Assembly: GCA_016748015.1 (NCBI GenBank)
Contig: JAAOMT010000387.1
Coordinates: forward strand, 72,788 to 136,787
DNA length: 64,000 bases
From: Geosiphon pyriformis
Taxonomy: Eukaryota > Glomeromycota > Glomeromycetes > Archaeosporales > Geosiphonaceae
Direction of reading: 5' to 3'
The notes under the pieces were generated by a model. That model was not told where the DNA came from, ran no database searches, and worked only from the letters and a program-made list of their open reading frames with translations. Each line of letters starts with the position of its first letter. The first letter of the stretch is position 1. Below, piece after piece: positions 10,982 through 22,927 of the stretch. The translations under genes were made by a program, and so were the position numbers.

Positions 10982-12441
10982 CTCATTTAATTTGGAAGAT
11001 TGCAACATGCAATGTCAGAGATATGAACAATTGTGCAAAGCAAGCAGACATTGTTTGTTGGCATAAGGATATAAACAATCTGGTCTCTATTGTTACTAAA
11101 ACAAAGTTGTGGAGAAAAGTTTGCCTTTAGATTGCTGATAGGTTTGATGGTGTTCATGTTTTTACTTCTGGTTTGGATTCTGGTCACATGGGATCTGGTG
11201 TTGCTATTATTTTGAACTCTTTATTGGCAAGACATGTGTGCAAGATTTTGAAGATGCCTGGTCAGCTCTTGTTGGTGAGGCTGCTTTTTAAGAACAAGCT
11301 TTCTGTGTCAATTCTGGGGCTGTATGCTGGCGCTTCTTTGGTGGTTTGTTTCTCTTAGGCTGGTGATATCAACTCTTTCATTGCTAAAGCGGTAAATGAA
11401 TCTTTCTTCTTCATTTTTGGTGGTGATTTCAATGAGAACGGTTCTCACAAATGTGCCAGTTTCAAAAAGTGTTTTGATTTGGATTTGGTTAACTCTTTGA
11501 GTAGGAGTTTGTTTGTGAAATCTCTGACTTGGTGCAATTCTTGTGGTGTTGCAAAGATGATTGACTATGTTTTTGTCTTCTCTAATTTGATTAACACAGT
11601 TGTGGATTGCAGTGTGGCTGGTATTAATAACTTTTTTGATACTGATTATAGGGCTGTTTCTGTGTCTGTGAGTATAGGTAGATTGTTGGATGTGCAGCTT
11701 TCTTTATTGTGTAAACAGACCACCAGGGATTGTTGGAAATTTGACATCAAAAATGCCAATAGAGCTAAGTGATTGGAGTTCAAGAACACTTTGGCTGCTA
11801 ATGTCTCTATGTTTTCAGATGCATTTGGTACTGCTGTGAAATTTTCTGATATAGATGCTATGTAGGATATTGTTCACAAGATCATGATTCTTTCTGCAGA
11901 TGGTACATTTAAAAGAAAGTGGTTCAAGAGTTTTGATGGCATTTTCATTAAGATGTCTTTTAGGTTTCATAAGCTAGAATTGCTGGTTTCAAAGTTGATC
12001 AAGACTTTACGTTTGGTTTCTAGTGAAGAGTTTGTTGCTTTGTTGGAGGTGTGGCACAGGCTTAATTCTCCTGGTACATCAGTGGTAAAATCTCTGTTTT
12101 TTTTAGGTTCTGGTTTTGATCTTATTTGTTCTGTGCTGGCCAAAGCGAAGAAGTTTTACCGTGCTTCTAAGTTGTTGGAATCCAAATGTGCTGAAAAATC
12201 TTCGATCAGGCAGGCTATTAGTAAGAGGATAGAAAGTTTTGAACTGGACAAGGGTCACACTATTAAGAGTGTTTTGGAGCGTCCCTTTCACAAGGTGGTC
12301 TTGGATCATCTGGTTATGGAAAATGAGTTGATTTTGAAGCCTAACTCTGTCAAATCGAAGGTGGACGAAATTATGGAAGGGTGGACCAGGAAGCGTAGAG
12401 TGGTTTCTAATATCTCCAAAGATTAGGCTCACCAATATTGG

Positions 12442-13423
12442 TGTTACCAGACGAAATTAGAGATATTGTTTAACATGAAATTACTCTTATAAATCTTATC
12501 ATTAATTAGCATATATTATCATTTCAAATTATTACTTATTACATTAGCAAAATGTCTGAAATTATCATTTAATTAATAATCCAATTTGTACATAACACAA
12601 ATGTAACCTAAGTGTAATAATCAATCATACAATACCCCAAAATATGTAACATTCAAAAGTTTGCCGAAATTTGTAGAAATTCACTGAAATAATTGATAGT
12701 TCACTGAAATATCTAATAGTTCACAGAAATAACTTATAGTTTGCCAAAATGTATCTGTAGTTCAGCAAAATTGTAAAAAAGAGCAAAGTTCAAGTTCATA
12801 GAATAGTGTTATGACAAGTTGTATAAAAGAAGAGCTTCTCTCTTCAAGAAAATGTATCTTACTTTAGATTTATCACTTAGAACCATTCCTACACACACAA
12901 AAAGAAATAAATATCAAATAATTTGAAAAAAACCAAATTTTTTAATTATTGCACTTGGAAAATCCTCAAAACCCAACTAACATTTTAAAATTGATTAGTT
13001 ACTAATTTCAGTAAACTGTTAGTGACTCCAGGCCTGGATAGAAAACATTTCCCTTGATAAAATCCTATTTCTTTTACATTTCTTTTATTTTTCTTTTCTT
13101 TTCTTATTATAATCATTAGGATAGCCTACAGACGAGATTTCTGTAGAAAAGTTGACTTTTGCAGCAAAGTAACTACACATTTTTTAGTAAGCTTCCAGAC
13201 AAGCAATTTCTGGGAAAGAGTTAATGTTTACTACAATGTAACTACATAAAGTAACTGGCAAGGAATTGGCCATTCCATTTATAAGCCCAGTAGTTCAAAT
13301 TATAAGAGATAATTTGAAGATAAATTCAGTTATTGGAGGTTCAAACACTTCCCATAATTGTGAATTAACAGCATTACAACAAACATACAAGAGCTAAGAA
13401 GAGACCAAAAACCTCCAGTAACA
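12442..13423 (+). mobile_element. Solo LTR of the Gy1 family inside LINE-A ORF2
   Basis: 982 bases, TGTTACC...GTAACA, inverse orientation to the Gy1 LTRs as read on the + strand. Flanks are TTGG (12438-12441) and TCGG (13424-13427), a 4-bp target duplication with one C-to-T change. Keeping one copy restores the LINE reading frame (Gln-Tyr-Arg-Pro-Leu-Glu). No internal element sequence is present, so it is the product of LTR-LTR recombination. Confidence 0.93.
12832..12839 (+). promoter_or_regulatory. LTR TATA box (solo LTR)
   Basis: TATAAAAG followed by a GAAGAGCTTCTC near-palindrome. The same TATAAAAG occurs at the matching place in the Gy1 and Gy2 LTRs, so it is probably the core promoter and marks the U3/R side of the LTR. 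Confidence 0.65.
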
Positions 13424-16400
13424 TCGGCCTTTAGAGTATGTTTTTGATGGTGCTTTTTCTGGTGTCATGTGTCCGATTAGTTTTGATGAAATGTCAGCAG
13501 TCGTCAAGGATTTTCTTGATAGAAAGGCGGCTAGTCTCTCTGGTATTTCTAACGAATTGTGAAAGTGTTGTGACAAATCAGTTTTGGATATGCTTTTAGT
13601 GCTCTTGAACCTGTGTTTAATTAGTGAGTCAGTTCCTGGATCTTGGAAAAAAGCTTGGGTTTCTATGATCCCTAAACTGTATAAATAGAAGAGAGTTCTT
13701 ATGAACACTTATCCTATTGCTTTGATTGAAACGGCCTGCAAAATTCTTTCCAAGATTCTTTCAGATAGGATTTCTTCGGTTTGCAGCACTTTTGATGTCC
13801 TTCGCAGAAACAATTTTTCAGTTCTAAAAAATACAACAACCCAGTCTCCCATTTTTGCTGTTGGTTCAGTGATTGAAGATGCCCTGGAGAAAAACCGAGA
13901 ACTCTGGTTGGTTTTGCAAGACATGTGTAAGGCTTATGACTCAGTTGGTTGGAAACATCTCAGAAGAAGTCTGGTCAGGATTAAGATATGTGAGAAGTTT
14001 ATTAGATTTTTTGGTAGCATTCACAATGGTCATCTTAACAGAGTGATGACTGACTTTGGCCTAACTGATGGATATTGTGTTTATGATGGGCTGGACCAAG
14101 GAGAAGTTTTCTTTTCTCTTCTCTGGCATATATTCTATGATTCACTCTTGTGTAAAGTCAAAAGACAGAATAGTGTGTATAGCTATAAGTTGAATTCTTA
14201 TTTTATATCCAAAACTGGCTGGGTGGATCCTCAAGCTGGGCTGTCTTCATTTTTTGCTGCTGGTGCTTTTGTCGATAATACTATTTGGGTTGGTAGCAGC
14301 CAGGCTGTTACACAATACATCCTTGATATTGCTAGTAAGTTTTTCAAGTTTAACAATATTTCTGTAAATAACAACAAAACGGTGGCCATCCCTATCAATT
14401 GCCAGGTGTTGAATCCTCATTTGACTATCAATGGTGCACCTATTTCTATTGCCAAGAAAGAAGAATCTCATCATTATCTAGGCATTTTTTTATTTTCTAA
14501 AGGTCTTTCAAAGCCCAGCTTAGCTAAAGCCCAGATAGATGTATGGTTTTTTGTGAATCTAGTTTTAAGAAAGGCAGTTTCTGATAAACAGTGTGCGTAT
14601 TTGGTGTTCACAGTTCTTTTTTCCATCATCAGCTATAGAACTCAGTTCAGTTTTGTTTTTGTGGGTGTTTGTAACAAATGGGATGCTCTAGTACGCAAAA
14701 TCTTGAAATCTAAGTCTGAGTTGCCCCGTGATTTCCCCAATGATGTACTGCACCACTCCTCATTGTATGGTTTAAAGACTTTTGAGCAGATTCAGGCTAA
14801 AAGTAAATTGGCATCTGCTGTTATTTTTGCAAATTCTGCTGGTATTTTGGGTCGCCTTTTTTTTCATAGGTCTCATGATCTTCAAGTTTTCAGCTGGCGC
14901 CCGCATCATTCTTTGCTGTTTTTATTTCATATTGGTGTCAATTCCTTGAACAATTTTTTGGCTGGTGTGGTTCATATTTTTTCCAGATGTGATTTGTCTT
15001 TGGGTGGCTCTTTGGCTTGTGCTTTTTGCCATCAGTGCAGTATTCCTATGTTTTTGGTTCTTGGTAAACTCTGTTTTTTCAGATGTGTCTCTTCACTCAG
15101 ACATTATGGAATTGCTTTTGTGGAACAGCTTTATGACCATAATGGTAATGTTTTCAGTTGGAGAGCCTTTAAGCATTGGAAGAGGCTAGACTCTCATGGC
15201 CCAATCCCTTTCTGGTTTGATCTCTCCATTCGCTTTCTTGGTGGTGTTGGTCCCCTCTCCTTAAGTTCTTCTTTGGTGGATGGTCATGCTGTATCAGATA
15301 TTCGTCTCTTTCATGATTTTAGTGTGATTTGTGACACTCTGCTGACTGCTGATGCTGCCCACCTTTTTGTGTATATGGATGGGTCTCTGTCTGGTCTGAG
15401 CACTGTTGACATGAAAGCAGATACTGCTGTTTTTTTTGAAGACATTAACTTGGGTTTGGGGGTGGGGGTGTTTGGTTTGGTTTCTTTTACTCTAATGGAG
15501 CTGCAAGCCATAGCTTTGGCTCTTGAGTGTGTTCCTTCTTCTTGTTCAATTGACTTGTTTTCAGATAGCCAAGCTGTTTTGGATGCATATAGATCAAAGT
15601 TTTTGCTGGTTCATCCGGATTTCAGGAACCACTGTTGAATTGAGCATCACCACATTGCTACCATTATTCATCAAAAGAATTTGGATGTGAATTGGGTTAA
15701 GGTAAAAGATCATTCAAATGTCTCAGGCAATGAGCATGCTGATGCATTTGCCAAAAATGCTGCTTTCTCTGTTTGGCATCTGCCTCATTTAGTTAGTGAA
15801 CATTTTCTGTGCACTGGTAGTATGGCAGTTTTTGGTAATTCTAAACACTTTGTTCATGATATTTTCCAATCAGTTTATCATGCTCATTGGGAGATTGGAG
15901 TTGGTTCTCATGTTGTGGCTAATAGTTTGCATGCTGATGTTAATTGGTTTAAGTCTTCTATGGTATGGCACACCAATTTTTACTTGGCCTCCAGTTTCAT
16001 AAGCATGTGCATGGTGAGCTGTCACACTTACTTTATGAAAGCTTTTTATTATCAGCTTTCTGTTGCTGTGTGCAAGCATTTATATGATAGGAGATACTCC
16101 AGTGTGGTCTGTCTGTTCTGTGGTAATGTTGAGTTCTCAGATCACGTTTTTTCATGTCCTCAGGATGCTGCAGACTGTGCTCGTTTGTTGGACACTTATG
16201 CTTCAGCTTGGAAGGCTCTTTTTGGTTTATTTTGCTCTTCTTTATGTGTTTTACAGGTGTTGGCTTCTTGTATTTCTGAGGTTGAAATTGGTGTTGCTCT
16301 GTGTAAAGACTTTGTTTTCGATGACTGGTTTCAGGAGTCTGTCTTGGTTTTTAAAGATTCTAAGGAGAGTACTAAAAGGATTGTGGGCTTTGTGCGTGAG

Positions 16401-16652
16401 TTTTGTCTTGTATTTTGGAATGATATTTGGTTGGTTCATGCCAAACACCAGGCATTTATGAAGAGGCATGGTTTAATTCCATGTGATGGGTCCATTTTCA
16501 TGTTAATTTCTGGTTTGTTTGTGGCATTTTTGGCTGGTGTGATTAGGCTGTTGGGTATTGCTAAAGCTTTTGGAGTTAGTTTTGGGTTTTGCAAGCTTTG
16601 TTTATTCTTTTCGGGTATTGAGAACACAGTCTCTGTGCATATAGGTGTGTAG

Positions 16653-16790
16653 TGTTGTTCTGATTAGCCCAAGTGGCTGGTCACATGTAGAAAGTACATG
16701 ATTCGCACTTAGTTTAAATCATTTGTACGATGTATAATGCTAGGTAGCGTTTGGACCTCACTTGTAAAATATTAATAAAAAAAAATAAAT
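16653..16790 (+). other. LINE-A 3' untranslated region
   Basis: Contains GCCCAAGTGGCTGGTCACATG, shared by all LINE copies here, then a moderately conserved stretch and an A-rich tail of AAATAAAT type. It is the likely recognition region for the element's own reverse transcriptase (known for LINEs in general, inferred here). Confidence 0.7.
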
Positions 16791-17264
16791 AAATAAACTT
16801 AGCAAATTTTTAACCAAAAAAATAATAATCTTATTATTAATAACTTTAAATATTTTTAAATTTTAAATTACATAATATAAATTTTTTTTTTATTTGGTAT
16901 TTTTTGTAATAATCTAAAATATTTAATAACAATTTTAATTAATAAGTATTTAAAACAGCTTAATTATTTAAAAAACAATTTAACAATACTATTAACCAAA
17001 ATTATATTTAAAATTAAAATAATTACTTAAAATTTTATTATAGTAAATAATAATAATTCAATAATTTAATATTTAAACCAAATTTTAAATCAAAAAAAAA
17101 TAAGTTATAATACTACTTAAAATTTTAAAAAATTAATATTTTATTAGTGTAAATTTTTTAACTTTTACAAAATTTAAAAAATTCAAAATACAATTATTAC
17201 AAGAGATTATAATAAAAAAACAAAATATATTAATATAAAATATATTTTTCTCTTGTTAATCCCT
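16791..17264. other. AT-rich spacer between LINE-A and LINE-B
   Basis: Nearly pure A/T with long A and T runs, no ORF, no recognisable element apart from A-rich tail sequence at its left end. Confidence 0.6.
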
Positions 17265-17369
17265 TGGTCACAATGAGAGCTTAATTATATCAAAAGAATA
17301 AATTTTTTCTCCTCTCTTATTTTTATAAATTTTGCAGTTATTTCTTTTAACATACTTCTGTTTATAAGT

Positions 17370-19326
17370 ATAAAACCAATAGGCTTTTTTGCTAATAAGT
17401 CAGCATCTATTTGGCTGGGTTGAGAACCCAGTCAGGTATTAAAACTAAGCATTTAGTGAGTGGTTATTTATAAGATGTTTTTTATAAAAAACCCAAAAAG
17501 CCTACTATTGTTAACAGTATAGTCAAGACATCTGTTGGCCTTCTGGTTTTTACAAATATGTTTACTGATAGTAACAGACCTGTAAGGTTCTGAAACAGCA
17601 AAGTAAGCAGCAAGACAAGCAGTATTAGTGGTATTTCAGATCTGGAAAACATAAAGGATATGATTGTGGAAGAAACAAGCTATATTGATTCAAATGTTTC
17701 AGAAGTTGATAATACAATAAATGATACTACTTTCAAGAAGACATGTACTAGGACATATATTTTGGGCAACAAGCCAAACAAGATTTTTTTCAATAATTTA
17801 AGCAATAATAATGACAATATTTTGACACTTCTGGTTTCTAAATTTTCTGGTACTAAGCATTTATTAACTATTGGGTCATGTGTCCTGAATAAATGCAATT
17901 TTGGGTTAATTAAATCTTTCACACTTAATATTGAGTTGTTAGCTATACTTGGGAAGACTAATAGTAATAAATTAATGGCAATAAAAAAAATTTTTTATCA
18001 AATTGATGGTTTTGAAGGAGCATTAACTCCCTTAAGATTTCTAGAAATCATCAGAGCTTTATTTACTTCTGAATCTAGTATAAATAAGACAAAAAAATTG
18101 GCAATCTGTGAAAAAATTATGGTTAATAATAATCTCAAAAAAGTAAACAGTCATTTAAATTAAGAAATAATTGTTAAGGAGATTCCAGTTGATTTTTTCA
18201 AATTGGCTGTAGAGTCAATTTTTTCTAAATTTGGTAAGATTGTATTAATCAAGATATAACTAATTGGTTTATAACAAAAGGCTTTGGTAAAATATAAATC
18301 TTCTGATATAGCTGATTTGGTTGCAACTAGATAGTCTGTTTTTATGGGAAAAAACTTTGTTTATATGGCAAAAGCAATTGGTAACAAACAAATATGGATG
18401 TTCAAAGATTAGCATCAGGCTTTGTTGTATATGCTTCTAATTAACACTACTGCTCATAACCTATCTGATTTATTGGTTTCTTATGGTAAAAAAACTTGTG
18501 TTATTGGCTGTAATTCAAATTCATATGTGCATGATAGGTGTGCTATAGTGTGTTTTGAAAATGAGGCATTCAAATTGGCTGCTATTGGCTCTACTCCAGT
18601 ATTTAAGAGTGTGAATTTGTGCTGAACTGGTTTCTCTTTGGTTTGTTGTGCTTAGTGTAAACAATTTGGTTATATTTCTGTTGGTTGTACAATGGGTGAG
18701 AATCCTGATGGTCATGATAAGTAGGTAGTAACTTCTCAGAATTGTGTTTGTTTGGCCAATATTTATAAGAAAAAGCAAGCATTTATTGCTTGTCTGGTTT
18801 TTTTCAGTGGCAAAACTTGGATCCAAATTGCTGATGGTTCTTTTTCTTATGTGATTTTGTCAAATTCTTTTGGTCTTGGTTTGTCTTTAGGTGTAAAACC
18901 CATTCCAATGGTTTCCAATCCTCTTAATAATTCCTGTTTGGTTAATCATTTGGCTTTTTTGGAATATTTTTTAAAGTTTTTGGCAGATCAAGTTTCTGTT
19001 GTTAAGAAAAAACTTAGCTTTGTAGAATTGGTGCCTTTGGCATCCAAGTTTTATATATCACTTTTGGTTACTTTAGCATCTTTGGTTTTTAATTTAAATT
19101 CAGATATAACTCTAAATAATATGTTGATGTTTCCTACCCTTTTTTTTTGGTTATTGTGAATACAATTGCTGACTTTAACTCAAGTAGTTCTAAGGTTTTA
19201 ACCACTAAAGTAGATGGATTGAAGTCTAAGTTGGTAACTTTAGAAGTATTAGTTAAATTAGTTTTAGAGAGATTAAATTGTTTATGCTCTAATTTGGGTT
19301 TGTTAGCTCCTTTTACTTCTCAATAA
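17370..19326 (+). pseudogene. LINE-B ORF1, broken
   Basis: The position of the LINE-A ORF1 ATG is ATA here (17370-17372). Homology to the other ORF1s runs through 17660-18163 (KKTCTRTYILGNKPNK) and the FYQIDGFEGALTPLRF block. The zinc knuckle region near 18645-18690 is degenerate: the expected second Cys-x2-Cys reads C-A-stop-C. The ORF ends TAA at 19324-19326 where LINE-A and D have the ATGA overlap. Numerous nonsense codons make it non-coding. Confidence 0.75.
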
Positions 19327-21941
19327 GTAATCTGGTTTAGAAATTTGCTATGTGCAATGTTCAGAGTATTAATGTTTCTGCCAAGCAGGATGACATTGTT
19401 TATTGGCATATGGAATTAGAGAACATAATTTTAATTGTTACAGAAATGAAATTAAGATCTTATATTAAGCCATAGATCAAGAATAAGTTTGATGGTGTTT
19501 GGGTTTTTACTTTTGGTTTGGATACAGATTTTCTTGGCACTGGGGTTGTCATAATCATGAACAATTCTTTGGCTTATTATATGTTTACAGTAGAAAAAAT
19601 TTCTGGTCAGTTGATTTCTATATGTCTTCTGTTTAAAAATAAGCTTTTAGTTTCAGTTTTGGGTTTTTATACTGGTGTATTCATTGGTATTTATTTTGGC
19701 CAAGCTGCTAATATCAGCTTTATGATATCTAAGGTGATCAATTCTAGCTTTTTTGTGGTCTTAGGTGGTGACTTTAATGAAAATAGGTCCAAAAAAAGTG
19801 CTAGTTTCAAGTTTTGCTTAAATTTGAGTCTGGTCAATACTTTTAATAAATATGTATTGACCAAAGTTCTTACTTGGGACAATTCTAGGGGCATCAAAAG
19901 AGTTATAGATTTTATTTTTGTAAGTAAGAACTTAGTGTTTGCAATTGCATCACATAGAGTCAATGATATGTTTAGGTTTTTTGATACAGATTATAAGTCA
20001 GTTTCAGTTTCAATTAGTTTGGGTGAACTTCTGAATGCTTGTCTTATCAGTGCTTGTAAGCAGACCAACTAAGACCAGTGAAAGTTCAAGTTGGAAAATG
20101 TTGACAAAGTTCAGTGGTTGCATTTCAAAGAGTGTTCTTCCACTGTGTTGTTGGCCAAATTAAACATATTTGAGGTTGCAAAAGACAATAGTAACTTAAA
20201 TATAATGTAGAATTTGTTAGAGGAAGCCATAGTACAAGCTACTACTAGAGTGTTTTCTAAGAACTGGTATAGTGAATATGATTGTTCAAGAAACAAACAA
20301 TTGTCGAAATTTTATAAGTTGAAGCTGCTCATTGCTAAGATTGTGAAATGCTGGAATTTTAAAGATCTTCTGAATTTTGACTGTCTTGTTAAAGTTTGAA
20401 CATTTATTGATGTTGTTGAAGTGTCTAAGATTATTAGCATGGTTTCAGATAGTGTTGGTTCAAGAGATTTGGTTAGGTATTTGTCAGTAGTAAGGAAGAA
20501 ATATCATAAGTTTAAGTATTATGAATTAAAATTGGCTAAAAATGCTAATATTAGGAAGGCTATTAACTAACATATGGGAAATTTCTGCTCTGATAAGAGA
20601 TAGATAATAAAAAGCATTTTGGAACACTCATTTCACAAGATTGTTTTGGATTATTTAGTAGTAAACAATATAATGGTAGTGGAATCTAAGAAGGTAAAGC
20701 TTAAGGTTAATGAGATCATAGAAGAGTGAACAAAAAAGCAGTCAGTGCTCCCAAAGATGTCTAATCTATGGTCTTGTTAATATATGCCTCTGAATTATAT
20801 AGATAATGATGCCTTCTTTGATGTGATAAAAAAAATTAACATGGAGAAATTGTCTTTAACTATTAGTAATTTATCTAATGATAAAGCTGCTGGTTTGTCT
20901 GGGATTCCTAATAAACTTTGAAATCATTGTGGTAGAGAAGTGCTGACTTGTCTTTTGAAGCTGCTAAATACTTGTTTAGCATTGAGTATGGTTCTAATCT
21001 CTTGGAAGAGAACATGAGTGTCAATGATTCCTAAACTTTATGAATAGAATAGTGTTTTAATGAACACTAGGCTTATTGCTTTGGTTGAAACAGTCTGGAA
21101 AATCTTATTAAAAATCTTTTCTGATTGAATATCTTTAGCTTGCAGTAAATTTGATGTTTTTTGTGGTAATAACTTTTTGGTGTTGAAAGAACTTCAATCT
21201 AGTCTTCTATTTTTGCCATTGGATTAATTGTAGAGGATGCTTTGAAGAAAAATAGAGAGCTCTGGCTGGTGTTATAAGATATGCACAAAGCTTATAATTT
21301 GGTAGGCTAGCATTATTTAAAGGCTAGCTTGCATCATATCAAAATGTGTGATCAGTTTATTAGGTTCTTTAGTAACATTTATGAAAACAGATTTAATAGG
21401 GTGATGACAGATTTTAAACTTTCAAATAATTATAGAGTGCATGATAGTTTGAATCAAGATAAGGTCTTTTCTCTACTCCTCTGAAAAATTTTCTATGATC
21501 CATTTTTGTGTGAGGTTAAGAGACATAAGCACTTATGCAAATACAGAATTGATACTAAGTTTGTGACAAGATCTGGCAGGATTGAAACAATTGATGGGAA
21601 AACTTTTTTTTTGGCTGTTAATGCCTTTGTTGATAATATAATTTGGGTTGAAAATTGCCAGACTTCCATACAATATATTCTAAATATTGCTAATAAATTT
21701 TTTATGGTCAATGACATTTTAATAAACAATAATAAGATGGTGGCTATACTTATCAATTAGGGTGTTAAGTCTGCTTTACTGTTAATTAATAGTTTACCAA
21801 TTTCAATTGCCAAAAGAAGTGAAGCACACAGATACTTGGGCATTTTTTTGTCTATTAAAGGTTTCTCCAAGCTTAGTTTGGTTCAGGCTCATCTGGATGT
21901 TAGGTTTTTCTCTAATGTGGTATTAAAAAAAGCTATTATGA
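19323..21941 (+). pseudogene. LINE-B ORF2, 5' part (endonuclease and RT)
   Basis: The start codon is mutated to ATA (19323-19325). The open stretch 19518-20072 carries the endonuclease core: GTGVVIIMN, GGDFNENRS, VIDFIFVSKN and FFDTDYKSVSVS. After several stops the RT appears in another frame at 21506-21760, with FVDNIIWVENCQT (second catalytic Asp is Asn). The sequence breaks off at 21941 with the LTR of Gy1 and continues at 31787. Stops coincide with Trp, Gln and Arg codons of the homologous LINE-C protein. Confidence 0.8.
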
Positions 21942-22927
21942 TGTTACTGGAGGTTTTTGGTTTCTTCTTAGCTCTTGTATGTTTGTTGTAATGCTGTTAA
22001 CTCACAACTATGGGAAGTGTTTGAACCTCCAATAACTGAATTTTTATCTTCAAATTATCTCTTATAATTTAAACTGCTGGGCTTATAAGTGGAATGGCCA
22101 ATTCCGTGCCAGTTGCTTCATGTAATTACATTGTAGTAAACGTCAACTCTTTCTCAGGAATTGCTTGTCTGGAAGCTCACTAAAAATGTGTAGTTATTTT
22201 GCTGTAAAAGTCAACTCTTCTATAAGAATCTCATCTGTAGGCTACCCTAATGATTATAATAAGAAAATAAAAGAAAGAAAATAAAAGAAATGTAAAAGAA
22301 ATAGAATTCTGTCAAAAGAAACGTTTTCTATCCAGGCCTGGAGTCACTAACAGTTTACTGAAATTGGTAGTTAATCAATTTCAAAATGTTAATTGGGTTT
22401 TGAGGATTTTCCAAGTGCAATAATTAAAGAATTTGGTTTTTTTTGAATTATTTGATATTTATTTCTTTTTGTGTGTGTAGAAATGGTTTTAAGTAATAAA
22501 TCTAAAGTAAGATATATTTTCTTGAAAAGAGAAGCTCTTCTTTTATACAACTTGTCATAATACTATTCTATGAACTTAAACTTTGCTCTTTTTTACAATT
22601 TCACTGAACTACAGATACATTTCGGTGAACTACAAGTTATTTCTGCAAACTATTAGATATTTCAGTGAACTATCAATTATTTTGGTGAATTTCTACAAAT
22701 TTTGGCAAACTTTTGAATGTTACATATTTCGGGGTATTGCATGATTGATCATTGCAATTAGGTTACATTTGTGTTATGTACAAATTGGGTTATTAATTAA
22801 ATGATAATTTCAGACATTTTGCTAATGTAATAAGTGATAATTTGAAACAATAATATATGCTAATTAATGATAGGAATTATAAAGATAATTTCATGCTAAA
22901 TAATATTTCTAATTTTGTCTGGTAATA
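21942..22927 (-). repeat. Gy1 3' LTR
   Basis: 986 bases, nearly identical to 30809-31786. One end is TGTTAC; the other reads GGTAATA instead of GGTAACA, a C-to-T change at the conserved terminal CA. Differences between the two LTRs that I checked by eye are mostly transitions. It contains TATAAAAG (- strand) and the TTCGGTGAACT repeat cluster near 22605-22720. Confidence 0.93.

Larger units (their letters stand above)
10978..16652 (+). pseudogene. LINE-A ORF2 (EN-RT-RNase H-zinc finger), interrupted
   Basis: The replication polyprotein: nicks target DNA and reverse-transcribes the RNA there. With the solo LTR and one TCGG target copy removed it is 4689 nt (1563 codons) in one frame. Endonuclease: residues about 1-240, with ATCNVR, GGDFNEN near 149, IDYVFV and FDTDYRAVSV. 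RT: about 580-900, with YDSVGW, GLDQGEVFFSLLW and FVDNTIW near 767 (Asn for the second catalytic Asp). RNase H: about 1130-1275, with YMDGS, ELQAIALALE, DSQAVLDA and GNEHADAFAKNA. Zinc finger near 1380: CLFCGNVEFSDHVFSC. At least seven nonsense codons (11127, 11357, 11770, 11863, 12424, 13559, 13687, 15636 regions) fall at expected Trp, Gln or Arg positions. Confidence 0.88.
8926..16790 (+). mobile_element. LINE-A, near full-length non-LTR retrotransposon
   Basis: Layout: a C/T-rich leader from about 8926, ORF1 9029-10981, ORF2 10978-16652, and a 3' untranslated region to about 16790 ending in AAAAAAAAATAAATAAATAAA. ORF2 encodes an APE-type endonuclease, RT, RNase H and a C-terminal zinc finger, so it belongs with the RNase H-bearing Tad/I-like LINEs. 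A solo LTR (12442-13423) splits ORF2 between codon positions of the RT N-terminal extension. LINE-D is its closest relative here; their ORF2s have identical length once the LTR is removed. Both ORFs carry nonsense codons, so the copy is dead. The 5' end and any target duplication could not be fixed exactly in the A/T flanks. Confidence 0.85.
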
